DNA from: Pseudomonadota bacterium
GTDB taxonomy: Bacteria > Pseudomonadota > Gammaproteobacteria > Steroidobacterales > Steroidobacteraceae
Assembly (NCBI GenBank): GCA_023391335.1
Contig: JAEWBG010000083.1
Coordinates: 1 to 64,000 of the forward strand
DNA length: 64,000 bases
Direction: 5' to 3'
A model generated the notes under the pieces. It was not told where the DNA came from. It saw only the letters and a program-made list of their open reading frames with translations, and made no database searches. Numbering within the stretch: the stretch's first letter is position 1; the number at the start of each line of letters is the position of its first letter. The position numbers were made by a program, and so were the translations under genes. Of this stretch, positions 7,566 to 16,616 are shown in pieces.

Positions 7566-8190
7566 CTCCCATCCGCTCAACCCACTCCCTCACCTCCACG
7601 ATCACATTGAATCCATCGCGAGATTTCAGCCACTCGTAATTGCGCCGGTGCAAATCGCTGCTCTGATTGAAGCGGTTGAGCAGCACGATCGTTTGTAGCC
7701 CCTCGAGCTGCGACAGACACAATCGCACAGCGTTGATCGTGCCCAATCCCGCATCAGCAACCAGCAGTACGTGCGTGGGATGCAGAAGCCTTACCAGATC
7801 CAAATTGTCGCCGTCGTGAGCGATGGGAGAACGTAAACCACCCGCCGTTTCGAGCAACCGCAATTGGGCGTCCGGTTTCCATCGCAGTTCAGCCGCGAGA
7901 TCGTTGAGGACGATGCGCGGTCGCGCCAACACTTCCGCCGCCATCGGCGGCGCCATTGGCACCGGATACGAGCGATGCGCAGGACAAACCTCGACCGGCG
8001 ATTCCCCGCTCGCTGCGCTCAAAAGGTCCGCGTCGGTCGGACCTGATCCTTCGAATGACTGCGCGGGCTTGCGTGCACTCACGGTCAAACCGAGTCGGCG
8101 TGCTTGTCGCAAGAGCTCGCAACTTGCCCAGGTCTTGCCGACTTCGGTACCTGTGCCCACAACGGCGAGCAAGATTGGTTCGCTACGCAT
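7561..8190 (-). CDS. bioD: dethiobiotin synthase (divergent)
   Basis: BioD carboxylates 7,8-diaminopelargonic acid to dethiobiotin using ATP and CO2. The P-loop GTGTEVGKT (12-20) and the ARKPAQS segment match the family. The TAGG segment corresponds to the EGAGG of E. coli BioD with one glycine changed to threonine. The length of 209 aa is slightly short, and the central region is divergent. Position decides the assignment: it is the last gene of metX-bioA-bioF-bioD and overlaps bioF by eight bases. Alternative: another P-loop MinD/BioD-family ATPase, less likely here. Confidence 0.88.
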   Translation of the reverse strand: MRSEPILLAVVGTGTEVGKTWASCELLRQARRLGLTVSARKPAQSFEGSGPTDADLLSAASGESPVEVCPAHRSYPVPMAPPMAAEVLARPRIVLNDLAAELRWKPDAQLRLLETAGGLRSPIAHDGDNLDLVRLLHPTHVLLVADAGLGTINAVRLCLSQLEGLQTIVLLNRFNQSSDLHRRNYEWLKSRDGFNVIVEVREWVERMGE

Positions 8191-9307
8191 GCACGAACTC
8201 CGGCGTTACACGCGCGAGGGAGGTGCGCAGCTTGTCGATCATCTCATCGGTGTGTAGAGCGGAAAGTGCAACACGCAATCGTGCCGTACCCAACGGAACG
8301 GTTGGAGGGCGAATCGCCGGCACGTACAGCCCCGCCTCCATCAGACCACGCGAAGCCGCAAGCGCCGCCTCCTCGTCACCAAGAATGATTGGAATGATCG
8401 GCGCTGTGTGCTCGGGATTGATCCGCTGCACATTTCGCCGCAGCTGAGTGCGTAAACGTTCGCCCTCTTCGCTTGTGAATATCTTCAATGCGGCCAGCGC
8501 GGCCGCCATATCCGCCGGCGTTGGAGCAGTTGTAAAGATGTACGTGCGCGCTCGATTGACTAGCAAATCGATGAACTCGCTGGCGCCTGCCACCCATCCG
8601 CCCAGTGCAGCAAACGTCTTAGACAGCGTTCCGACGCGCAGACATTCGAGTTCGACTAAATCGTCCGGTAGCTCGGGCCCTAACACAGCGTGCGCCTCAT
8701 CCAGAATGAGCAGTGCGCGATACTGAATGCACAATTCCGCGAGCCCCCGCAGATCGGGCGAATCGCCATCCATCGAAAAGACGGCTTCAGTGACGACGAT
8801 CTTCTTACTCACACTCGCCGCGAGCAAAGCTTCAAGATTTTGAAGATCGTTGTGGCGAAACATCACCGTCTCACCGCGTGAAGCGCGGCAGCCGTCAATC
8901 AGAGACGCGTGATTGAGCTCATCGCAGAAGATGGTCGCGTCCGGCCCGGCGAATACCTGCAATACCCCGAGATTGGCGGCGTAGCCGGTTGGGAATAGCA
9001 CTGCGCGTGCGCTCCCCTGCCAATCGGCGAGCGCCGCCTCCAATTCATGATGAACTGGGCGCGTGCCGGTCACGAGTCGCGATGCCGTCGACCCCGTTCC
9101 CCACTTCTCGATGGCATCGATAGCAGCAGCTCGAACTTGAGGATGCGCGCTGAGTCCTAGATAGTCGTTGGAGGCAAAGCTTACGACTGGGCACCCGTCG
9201 ACCATCCCAACGACACCGGCGCCATCGAATACCGAGGTACTTCGCCAGCGATTAGCGCGACGGACTGCTGCGAGTTTGCCTCGCGCCCATTCGCGCCAGT
9301 CACTCAC
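8183..9307 (-). CDS. bioF: 8-amino-7-oxononanoate synthase
   Basis: This PLP enzyme condenses pimeloyl-ACP or -CoA with alanine in biotin synthesis. The alpha-oxoamine synthase fold is clear: FASNDYLGL near 44-52, DEAHAV (203-208) for the PLP aspartate, and Lys230 in TLSKTFAALGG for the Schiff base. Length 374 aa is normal. It overlaps bioA by four bases and bioD by eight, indicating a tightly coupled operon. Confidence 0.96.
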   Translation of the reverse strand: MSDWREWARGKLAAVRRANRWRSTSVFDGAGVVGMVDGCPVVSFASNDYLGLSAHPQVRAAAIDAIEKWGTGSTASRLVTGTRPVHHELEAALADWQGSARAVLFPTGYAANLGVLQVFAGPDATIFCDELNHASLIDGCRASRGETVMFRHNDLQNLEALLAASVSKKIVVTEAVFSMDGDSPDLRGLAELCIQYRALLILDEAHAVLGPELPDDLVELECLRVGTLSKTFAALGGWVAGASEFIDLLVNRARTYIFTTAPTPADMAAALAALKIFTSEEGERLRTQLRRNVQRINPEHTAPIIPIILGDEEAALAASRGLMEAGLYVPAIRPPTVPLGTARLRVALSALHTDEMIDKLRTSLARVTPEFVHA

Positions 9308-10584
9308 GTGCAGACCTCATCCAACCCTGCGCGCAAGGTGCTCACGATGAGTTCGATTTCATCCGCAGTCGTCGTCAACGGTGGAACGATGAGGATATTC
9401 GGACCCAGCGAGCGCAGCAGCACACCATTGCGTACAGCTGCGGCACAGGTGCGGCGTGCGAGCCGAGATTCACTCGCGCCATCGCGAAGCTCAACAGCAA
9501 TCATCAAACCGACATTGCGGATCTCTTTCACGGCAGCATGCATCGCGATGCGTTGCTTGAGCAGCGAATCGACTTGGGCCGCGCGAGCGCGAACATTCTC
9601 GAGAACCGCCCATTGGTCCATCAACTGCAAATGCCGCAGCGCCACTGCTGCCGCAAGCGCGTTACCTCCATAGGAGTGCCCGTGATACAGCGTGCGCTCA
9701 CTTAAATCGGGCCCTAGAAATGCGCGATATACGCGATCGTTTGCAACCGTCGCAGACATGGGTAAGTAACCGCCGGTGATGCCCTTTCCGACACACAGAA
9801 TGTCCGGTCGCAATCCACACTGTTCCGACGCGAACAGAGTTCCAGTGCGACCGAAACCCGTGGCGACTTCATCGCAGACGAGCAGCACGCCGGTTTCGTC
9901 ACACGCACTCTGCAAGGCCGCGAAGTCTTCGCACTTCGCAACCAGCACACCTGCGGCACCTTGAACCAGAGGTTCAACGACAACTGCGGCAAGTTTCGAT
10001 GCGTGCTCGCGAACGAGTTCCGCCGCGACTTTCGGAGCGTGCGGCTGGGAGAATGAAGGTGCACGCATGACGGGGAAACGCAGCGGATCGAAAACCGTCG
10101 TACCGAATCCGCCGCCACCCAGCGAGATGCCACCGACTGTATCGCCGTGATACGCATCGCCGAATGCAAGATACGTCGAGCGACCTGCAATGCCCAAGTT
10201 AGCCCAGTACTGAAACGCGATTTTCAGCGCTTGCTCGACTGCAGATGCGCCATCGGAAGCAAATAAGATGTGGCCCCGCTCGAGGGGGACGCGTTTCAGC
10301 AATTCTTCTGCGAACTCGATGACGACTCGATTGCCGTTGCCGAGCATTGTCGTATGCGCCACTCGTTCGAGCTGATCGCGCACCGCTTGATCCAGTTCTG
10401 GAATTCGATGACCGAGCGTCGTGAGCCACAGCGATGAAATCGCATCGAAATACCGCTTGCCGTCGACATCGACAAGCTCGCGTCCTTCCGCGCGCTCTAC
10501 GATGACCGGCGCGTTCTCGGCATAGCACGACATCTGCGTAAAGCCATGCCACACCGAGTTTGCATCGCGCTCAGTCCAATTCAT
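9304..10584 (-). CDS. bioA: adenosylmethionine-8-amino-7-oxononanoate aminotransferase
   Basis: BioA transfers an amino group from S-adenosylmethionine to KAPA, giving diaminopelargonic acid. It is a class III PLP aminotransferase with Asp238 in VCDEVATGFGRTG and the Schiff-base Lys267 in CVGKGITGGYLP. The N-terminal DAISSLWLTTLGH segment is typical of BioA and not of general omega-transaminases. Length 426 aa is normal. It starts 14 bases after metX ends and overlaps bioF by ATGA. bioB, bioC and bioH are not in the window. Confidence 0.96.
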   Translation of the reverse strand: MNWTERDANSVWHGFTQMSCYAENAPVIVERAEGRELVDVDGKRYFDAISSLWLTTLGHRIPELDQAVRDQLERVAHTTMLGNGNRVVIEFAEELLKRVPLERGHILFASDGASAVEQALKIAFQYWANLGIAGRSTYLAFGDAYHGDTVGGISLGGGGFGTTVFDPLRFPVMRAPSFSQPHAPKVAAELVREHASKLAAVVVEPLVQGAAGVLVAKCEDFAALQSACDETGVLLVCDEVATGFGRTGTLFASEQCGLRPDILCVGKGITGGYLPMSATVANDRVYRAFLGPDLSERTLYHGHSYGGNALAAAVALRHLQLMDQWAVLENVRARAAQVDSLLKQRIAMHAAVKEIRNVGLMIAVELRDGASESRLARRTCAAAVRNGVLLRSLGPNILIVPPLTTTADEIELIVSTLRAGLDEVCT

Positions 10585-10598
10585 CCGACGCCCCTCGC

Positions 10599-11696
10599 TC
10601 AGAGCTTGCTCAAGAAATCGGCGATCACCGGTCGGAAACGATCCATGTCGACTAAGAACGAGTCGTGGCCTTGCAGCGACGAAAGCCGCGCGAAATGAAC
10701 CTCTTTGCCACCGGCAGCCAAACCATCTGCGAGCTCTTGTTGTTGTTCGATCGGAAATAGCAAATCGGTTTCGACGCCGATGATCAAGGCACGATCGACG
10801 GTGAAACGCCGCAGCGCTTCCGCGACCGAGCCGCCGTGATCAGCGAGATCGAACAAATCCATCGCACGCGAGATGTACAAGTAGCAGTTCGGATCGTATT
10901 GCCCGGTGAACTTCGCGGCGTGGTTTTCCAAATACGACTCGACTTCGAAATCGATTCCGAACGGATCGCCTGGTTTACGCTCGACGTTCGCGCGCTCGCG
11001 ACCGAAACGCAGCGCCCATTCTTTTGCCGATCGGTACGTAATCATGCCGAGCTTGCGCGCGAGCTGCATTCCCGTAACCGGCATCGCATCCTGCGTGTAA
11101 TTGCCATCGCGCCACGCCGGATCGCGACGGATGATTTCTCGCTGCAGCGAGCGCATCGCTATTGCGAACGGCACCGAGCGCGCCGATGCAGAAATCGATA
11201 CGACACTACGAGCCGAACCCGGAAACAGTGCGCAATACGCCAACACCGTCATGCCGCCGAGGGATGGCCCGATCACCGCGGCGAGTTTCTTCACGCCCAG
11301 CGATGCTGCAACCTCGTACCCAGCACGTGCGATGTCTTCAACGGTTAGGACGGGAAAAGTGAGTCGGTACGGCTGGCCTGTTCCGGGATTGATTGACGCG
11401 GGCGACGTCGAACCAAATGGACTACCCAGAGAGTTCACGCAGATGACAAAGAAGCGTCGCGTGTCGATGGGGCGGCCCGGCCCAATCATGTCTTCCCACC
11501 AACCGGGCGATGGATCTTCAGTTGAAGATGCTGCATGAGCCGAGGGCGACAAGCCGGTGAAGATCATGATGGCGTTGTCGTAGCAGAACGCCATGTCTCC
11601 CCACGTCTCGTAAGCAATCTCAACGCCTTGTAAGGCGCCTCCGCGGCGCATCTCGAAAGGTCGAGTCAGCTTGAGGGTTTTTCTCGCGGCGGACAT
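10599..11696 (-). CDS. metX: MetX-family O-acyltransferase (homoserine or serine O-succinyltransferase)
   Basis: This alpha/beta-hydrolase acyltransferase uses a Ser-Asp-His triad: Ser145 in GPSLGGM, Asp311 in VETDLLFP and His344 in QGHDSF. From ATG 11696 it has 365 aa. A TTG at 11750 would add 18 residues with no family resemblance. From memory of the family, the stretches RSLQREIIR, KLGMITYRSA, DPNCYLYISRAMD and FPIEQQQELADGL resemble the Xanthomonas protein characterised as serine O-succinyltransferase, which makes O-succinylserine for cysteine. Substrate and acyl donor cannot be decided by eye, so the symbol names the family. It heads the bio operon, 14 bases before bioA, an unusual place for metX. 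Confidence 0.85.
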   Translation of the reverse strand: MSAARKTLKLTRPFEMRRGGALQGVEIAYETWGDMAFCYDNAIMIFTGLSPSAHAASSTEDPSPGWWEDMIGPGRPIDTRRFFVICVNSLGSPFGSTSPASINPGTGQPYRLTFPVLTVEDIARAGYEVAASLGVKKLAAVIGPSLGGMTVLAYCALFPGSARSVVSISASARSVPFAIAMRSLQREIIRRDPAWRDGNYTQDAMPVTGMQLARKLGMITYRSAKEWALRFGRERANVERKPGDPFGIDFEVESYLENHAAKFTGQYDPNCYLYISRAMDLFDLADHGGSVAEALRRFTVDRALIIGVETDLLFPIEQQQELADGLAAGGKEVHFARLSSLQGHDSFLVDMDRFRPVIADFLSKL

Positions 11697-11803
11697 AGGC
11701 GTTCGTGAATGCGAAGGTGAGGCCGATTGTATGACGAAGGATCCATCCAAGTGAGAACTGCGCGTTGTCAGGTAAGAATCATCGGTGATGGACGGAACGG
11801 GCC

Positions 11804-11890
11804 AGTGATGAGTGATAGCGTGATGAGTGAACGGTGTTGCTGGTCAGCATCTGAAGACCGCATCACTCTCTCACGTCCTCACCCGCTCAC
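11804..11890. repeat. inverted word repeat (GTGATGA / TCACTC) upstream of metX
   Basis: GTGAT recurs at 11805, 11812, 11820 and, as GTGA, 11827. TCAC recurs at 11863, 11871, 11879 and 11887 on the right. The words are reverse complements with spacing of seven to eight bases, separated by about 35 bases. The element lies between the metX start and the der stop. Confidence 0.65.
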
Positions 11891-11896
11891 TCGGCC

Positions 11897-13285
11897 CTAC
11901 TTCCTTCCCCTTGCCCTTTGCATCAAGCGTTTGCGCGATCTCTGTTGGCGCGGCGTCAGCGGATTTCGCTTGCCCTTGAAGGGGTTCTCGTCAGAGCGAA
12001 ATTCCACACGCACAGGCGTACCTTCAAGGCGAAAATTTTTGCGAAACACGTTTCCCAGATAGCGTTTGTATGCATCGGGTACGTGCTGCACTTGATTGCC
12101 GTGGACGACGATGATGGGCGGATTGCGACCGCCTTGGTGTGCATAACGAAGCTTGATGCGGCGACCGCGGACCAAAGGGGGCTGGTGCTGCTGAATCGCC
12201 GTCTCCAACACACGGGTGAGATCGGGCGTGGACATCTCACGCATGGCGGCGTCGTAAGCATGTGCAACCGCGCGAATGAGCTCGCCAACGCCGGTGCCGT
12301 GCAGCGCCGAGATGAAATGAATCGGTGCAAAGTCCAAAAACGGCAAGCGCAAATCCAAGCCGGTGCGGATTTCATCGCGCTTATCCGTCGGGATGCCGTC
12401 CCATTTATTCACGGCAATCAACAGCGCGCGACCACGTTCGGCCACCATGCCGAACAGACTGGCGTCTTGCTCGGCGACCGTGTCGTGCGCATCGATTACG
12501 CCGATCACCACGTGCGCCGAGTCGACTGCTTGCAGCGCCTTGATGACGCTGAACTTCTCTATCGCCTCTTCGACGCGAGCCCGACGACGCACGCCAGCGG
12601 TGTCGATTAACGTATAACGACGGCCTTCGCGTTCGAACGGAACGAACACCGCATCGCGGGTCGTGCCGGGTTGGTCATATGCAATCAGACGCTCTTCGCC
12701 GAGCAGCCGATTGATCAACGTGGATTTGCCGACATTCGGTCTGCCGATCACCGCAACCCGAATCTCGTCGTTCGTTTCAGGGCCGTTTTGAGTGGCTTCG
12801 AAACCGGCGAGCGTTCGTTCGAGCAACGCGCGAATCCCATCGCCGTGTGCGGATGAAATGGCTTGCGGTTCGCCGAAGCCAAGTTGGTAAAAATCGGCCG
12901 AGGCGTTCGCTGCGTCGAGGCCTTCCGCCTTGTTCGCAACCACGATGACGTGTTTGCCCAACTTACGCAGGGTTTGAGCGACGAAGTGGTCGGTTGGCGT
13001 CAGCCCTTCGCGAGCATCGACGAGAAACAGAACACGATCTGCCTCTTCGATGGCTCGCAGCGTCTGCCGCGCCATCAATTCTTCGATGCCGTGCGCCTCG
13101 GTGACCAATCCGCCCGTGTCGACGACCAAGTACGGCACGGGGCCATTGCGCCCATAACCATACTTTCGATCTCGGGTCAGACCCGGGAGATCCGCGACCA
13201 ATGCATCGCGGGTCCCGGTGAGGACATTAAAGAGGGTCGACTTGCCGACATTCGGCCGGCCGACCAGAGCAATAACGGGCAACAT
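11897..13285 (-). CDS. der: ribosome biogenesis GTPase Der (EngA)
   Basis: Der has two tandem GTPase domains acting in 50S assembly. P-loops GRPNVGKS are at 9-16 and 181-188, each followed by DTGG/DTAG G3 motifs (near 57 and 230). The C-terminal KH-like domain follows, ending in a very basic tail (RSRKRLMQRARGRK). Length 462 aa is typical. It is the last gene of the ndk-to-der operon, 18 bases after bamB, as in many gammaproteobacteria. Confidence 0.98.
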   Translation of the reverse strand: MLPVIALVGRPNVGKSTLFNVLTGTRDALVADLPGLTRDRKYGYGRNGPVPYLVVDTGGLVTEAHGIEELMARQTLRAIEEADRVLFLVDAREGLTPTDHFVAQTLRKLGKHVIVVANKAEGLDAANASADFYQLGFGEPQAISSAHGDGIRALLERTLAGFEATQNGPETNDEIRVAVIGRPNVGKSTLINRLLGEERLIAYDQPGTTRDAVFVPFEREGRRYTLIDTAGVRRRARVEEAIEKFSVIKALQAVDSAHVVIGVIDAHDTVAEQDASLFGMVAERGRALLIAVNKWDGIPTDKRDEIRTGLDLRLPFLDFAPIHFISALHGTGVGELIRAVAHAYDAAMREMSTPDLTRVLETAIQQHQPPLVRGRRIKLRYAHQGGRNPPIIVVHGNQVQHVPDAYKRYLGNVFRKNFRLEGTPVRVEFRSDENPFKGKRNPLTPRQQRSRKRLMQRARGRK

Positions 13286-13303
13286 GATCGGCCTTCGCTT
13301 CGG

Positions 13304-14512
13304 TTACTGCTCGTTCTTCGCCGTACGGTGTTTCTCCGCGCGCGGTGTCGAACGGAAGGCAAGCAGCTTGCCTGAATCGCTTTGCACGAACACACCTGTG
13401 TCGGTGGTAACGGCAGAGTTCGTAATGCGGTCGCCGCCCGCCTTTTCGCGCGCGATGATTTCGCCGGTGCCTTTGTCGAGCCAGTGTAGATAGCCTTCAA
13501 AGTCGCCGACCACGAGTGCATTGCCGTCGATCGCTGGCGCCGTGAGCCCACGCTTGCGGAGCCCCTTCTGTTCCCAAAGTACCGCACCGTCGGATCGCTT
13601 CATCGCGACCACCACGCTATCGGAATTGGTCAGATAGATCGTGTCCTCATCCATCGCAAACCCGCGGTAGCTCGATGCATCGCGAGCCCACCAGATCTGT
13701 CCAGAGTCCAGTGCAAGCATTGCCATTCGACCCTGGAATCCCACCACGAAGACATCGTCGCCTGACACGCGCGCCGGCGAGTCGATGTCCGCCAGACGCT
13801 CCAATTCGGTTCGTCCATGCGGCGCGTTTACGACGGTGTCCCACAGGACATCGCCAGTACGCGGATCGACGGCAATCACGCGGCCGTTGTCGAACCCGGC
13901 CACGATGCGATCGTTGGCGAGCACCGGCGGCGCCGTGCCTCGTAACGTCAATCGCGGCACTTGCTGATCGACGACCCACTTGGATGACCCGTCTTCAAGC
14001 GACAGACCTTCCAAATGACCGTTTACCGTCCGCACGACGACCAGATCGTGGACGATCAGCGGTCGAGCCAGGATTTCACTGGCGATCGTCCTGCGCCAAC
14101 GCTCCTTACCCGATGCTGCATCGAGCGCGAGGACGTCGCCGTCGCTCGAACCCACAATCAACGTACCGTTGCCCACCTCGGGACCCGCGGATAGCGGCAA
14201 TTTGGTTTTCACATTCCAAGTGCGTCGACCGTTTGCCGCCGTCACCGCGATGACTTCGCCATCGTGCGAGGCCGCGTACAGCTTCTGATCGACTACCACC
14301 GGTCGTAACGCGAGCCTCAGGCGCTTGGCATCTCCACCTAGGCCGGTGCTCCACAAGCTCTTGACGTTCAGTTTCGACGTGATGGGACCTAGCTTCGCCG
14401 GCGGATCTGGGTCTTTGTCACTGCAACCGGCGGCCACCAGCAACACTGACGCACAGCCGATCAAGAAGAACGAGCGCACTCGGCGCGCCGAGGCAGCGAA
14501 TGATTCGATCAT
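13304..14512 (-). CDS. bamB: outer membrane protein assembly factor BamB
   Basis: BamB is a lipoprotein of the BAM complex that inserts beta-barrel proteins. A basic N-terminus and hydrophobic segment lead to the lipobox LVAAGC, with Cys30 as the lipidated residue. The rest is an eight-bladed PQQ-type beta propeller with repeated W/L-x-GS-x-DG-x-VxALDxxxG patterns (for example SSDGDVLALDAASG). Length 402 aa is normal. The ATG overlaps the yfgM stop (ATGA). Confidence 0.97.
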   Translation of the reverse strand: MIESFAASARRVRSFFLIGCASVLLVAAGCSDKDPDPPAKLGPITSKLNVKSLWSTGLGGDAKRLRLALRPVVVDQKLYAASHDGEVIAVTAANGRRTWNVKTKLPLSAGPEVGNGTLIVGSSDGDVLALDAASGKERWRRTIASEILARPLIVHDLVVVRTVNGHLEGLSLEDGSSKWVVDQQVPRLTLRGTAPPVLANDRIVAGFDNGRVIAVDPRTGDVLWDTVVNAPHGRTELERLADIDSPARVSGDDVFVVGFQGRMAMLALDSGQIWWARDASSYRGFAMDEDTIYLTNSDSVVVAMKRSDGAVLWEQKGLRKRGLTAPAIDGNALVVGDFEGYLHWLDKGTGEIIAREKAGGDRITNSAVTTDTGVFVQSDSGKLLAFRSTPRAEKHRTAKNEQ

Positions 14513-15174
14513 GGTGCAACCTGTGCAGCCGGCTTCGCCGCCGTGCCGCCGATATCCTGCTGTTTCAATTCCAGCAGCGTGCGATCGATCGATGCGTCGT
14601 CATTCGCAGCCAAAGCAGCCGCGTACTCAGCGCGTGCGCCTTCCAGATCGCCCTTGGCAACCAGTGCGTCGCCGCGAATCTCTCGCACCTGCGCGACGAA
14701 TGCGCCGGCCTTCTCCGGCTCGAGCATCTTGAGCGCTTCATCGTGCTTGCCGAGCTGAATCTGGAGACGAGCCAGGCGCAGTTTCGCAACTTGAGCCAGT
14801 TCTTCATCGCGTGCGCCATCGACAACGGCCTGCAACAGCGGGAGTGCCCTATCGAATTGGGCAGCATCACTGTAGGCCTTCGCGAGTTCCAGCCGCGCCT
14901 GTTGCGTATACGGAGAACTTTCGTGTCCCGTGGCCAATACTTTCAGCAGAGCTTCTTCCTGCTGAAGATTCTTCGCTGTCGCCGCGTCTTCGAATTTCCT
15001 GTAATCCTGCGCGGCTTCCCGATGCTCCTGCGCTTGACGGTTCTGCCAGTACTGCCAACCGCCGAGAATGCCTAAGCCGAGCACGATGCCGGCCACGATC
15101 CAGCGCCAGTTCTCGCGCCACCAATTGCGCAGCGCTTCTTCTTGATCGCGATCCGTCAAATAGTCTTCAACCAT
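14509..15174 (-). CDS. yfgM: YfgM-family TPR inner membrane protein
   Basis: YfgM is an ancillary SecYEG subunit with a periplasmic TPR domain that hands substrates to chaperones. A short cytoplasmic N-terminus (TDRDQEEALRNWWREN) is followed by one membrane segment at about 25-42. TPR-like helices run to the C-terminus. Length is 221 aa. It sits between hisS and bamB, exactly the conserved place of yfgM. The function is from the E. coli homologue; the sequence shows the architecture. Confidence 0.93.
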   Translation of the reverse strand: MVEDYLTDRDQEEALRNWWRENWRWIVAGIVLGLGILGGWQYWQNRQAQEHREAAQDYRKFEDAATAKNLQQEEALLKVLATGHESSPYTQQARLELAKAYSDAAQFDRALPLLQAVVDGARDEELAQVAKLRLARLQIQLGKHDEALKMLEPEKAGAFVAQVREIRGDALVAKGDLEGARAEYAAALAANDDASIDRTLLELKQQDIGGTAAKPAAQVAP

Positions 15175-15215
15175 ACGTCACATTCTTTGCTTAGTAGTCG
15201 AAAGGGATGCCATCT

Positions 15216-16502
15216 TTACGCGGAGAGCTTCTGCGCCAATACGTTGGGCAGTTCAGCCCATGAGACTTCGATCTGCGGTGCTTCGACGCGCAGCGATTTC
15301 AGTCCCACGATGCGGCGCTCGACTTCGGTGTCGCCCAAGATCAGCGCGAACTGGGCACCGCTCTTGTCGGCCCGCTTCATTTGCGATTTGAAACTGCCGC
15401 CGCCGCAGTTCGTTTCGATACGAACCGCTGCCATCTCATTCCGCAGCGTTTCCGCCAGTCCCAAGCCTGCGGCTTCGGCGCGTTCGCCAGCGATCACGAA
15501 ATACAGGTCCGGCACGTCAGCCTGCGATTCGCCGCGTTGCACCTTGAGCAGTTCGACGAGGCGTTCCTGGCCCAAAGCCCAGCCCATCGCCGGAGTGGGT
15601 TCGCCGCCGAGTTGCGTGACGAGCCCGTCGTAGCGTCCGCCAGAACAGACGGCGCCTTGAGATCCGAGTTCCGTCGTCACCCATTCGAATACCGTGTGGG
15701 TGTAGTAGTCGAGCCCTCGCACCAGCCTTGGGTTCACCACGTAGCGAATTCCGACTGCATCCAGATGCCGGCACAAGCCCTGGAAATGCTGACGCGAGGC
15801 TTCATCCAAATACTCTGTGAGTACCGGTGCGGCGGCGATCAGGTCCTGGAGGTCCGGATTCTTGCTATCGAGGATACGCAACGGATTGCCTTCTAACCGG
15901 CGCAGACTGTCCGCGTCTAACTTCGATTTATGCGCGCTGAAATAATCACGCAATTTGTCGCGATAGACGCGTCGAGACTCGGGCGTACCGAGCGAATTCA
16001 AATTCAACTCCAGCCGCTCGACGCCGACCGTTCGCAGTAAGCGCGAGCTCAGCATGATGAGTTCGGCGTCGATGTCCGGGCCGGCATAACCGAACGCCTC
16101 GACATCGAGCTGGTAGAACTGCCGGAAGCGTCCCCGCTGCGGTTTCTCGTGGCGGAACATCGGACCTGCACACCACACGCGCTGTTTCTGGTTGTGCAAC
16201 AGTCCGTTCGTGATCATGGCGCGCACGATTCCGGCGGTCGCCTCCGGTCGCAGCGTCAACGAATCCCCACCTGGATCCTCGAAGGTGAACATCTCCTTTT
16301 GAACAATGTCCGTGAACTCGCCAATCGAGCGTTTGAATAAGCCCGTGTGCTCGACGATCGGCACGCGAATCTCTCGGTACGCGTAGGCAGCGAACAATTC
16401 GCGCGCGATGCGCTCGAGACGCTGCCAGGCGTGGATGTCCGCCGGTAGGACATCGTTCATACCGCGGGGAGGCTGGATCTGCACTGGAGTGGGCGTATTC
16501 AA
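15216..16502 (-). CDS. hisS: histidyl-tRNA synthetase
   Basis: This class II synthetase charges tRNA-His. Motif 1 and 2 regions are visible (RGMNDVLP, TLRPEATAGIVRA, GPMFRHEKPQRGRFRQF). The two histidine-specific motifs are LVRGLDYYTHTVFEW and SGGRYDGLVTQLGG. The C-terminal anticodon-binding domain follows. At 428 aa it matches E. coli HisS. The start is uncertain: TTG 16502 or an in-frame GTG at 16484; the first ATG (16460) would cut the conserved RGMND segment. rodZ lies upstream without the usual intervening ispG. Confidence 0.97.
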   Translation of the reverse strand: MNTPTPVQIQPPRGMNDVLPADIHAWQRLERIARELFAAYAYREIRVPIVEHTGLFKRSIGEFTDIVQKEMFTFEDPGGDSLTLRPEATAGIVRAMITNGLLHNQKQRVWCAGPMFRHEKPQRGRFRQFYQLDVEAFGYAGPDIDAELIMLSSRLLRTVGVERLELNLNSLGTPESRRVYRDKLRDYFSAHKSKLDADSLRRLEGNPLRILDSKNPDLQDLIAAAPVLTEYLDEASRQHFQGLCRHLDAVGIRYVVNPRLVRGLDYYTHTVFEWVTTELGSQGAVCSGGRYDGLVTQLGGEPTPAMGWALGQERLVELLKVQRGESQADVPDLYFVIAGERAEAAGLGLAETLRNEMAAVRIETNCGGGSFKSQMKRADKSGAQFALILGDTEVERRIVGLKSLRVEAPQIEVSWAELPNVLAQKLSA

Positions 16503-16616
16503 ACTAAAGCTCGTTCACTGCATCGAGTCCGGATCGGGCGGGCAGATTGCCAAGGTGCCAGTCTGTGTCAACCGCTGTCGGACGTTGCTCAATTACGGTT
16601 AATGATTTTCGAGGCG

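Noticed and set aside
10599..11750. Longer metX start at TTG 11750
   Set aside because: The added 18 residues have no family resemblance and there is no ribosome site; ATG 11696 fits family length.
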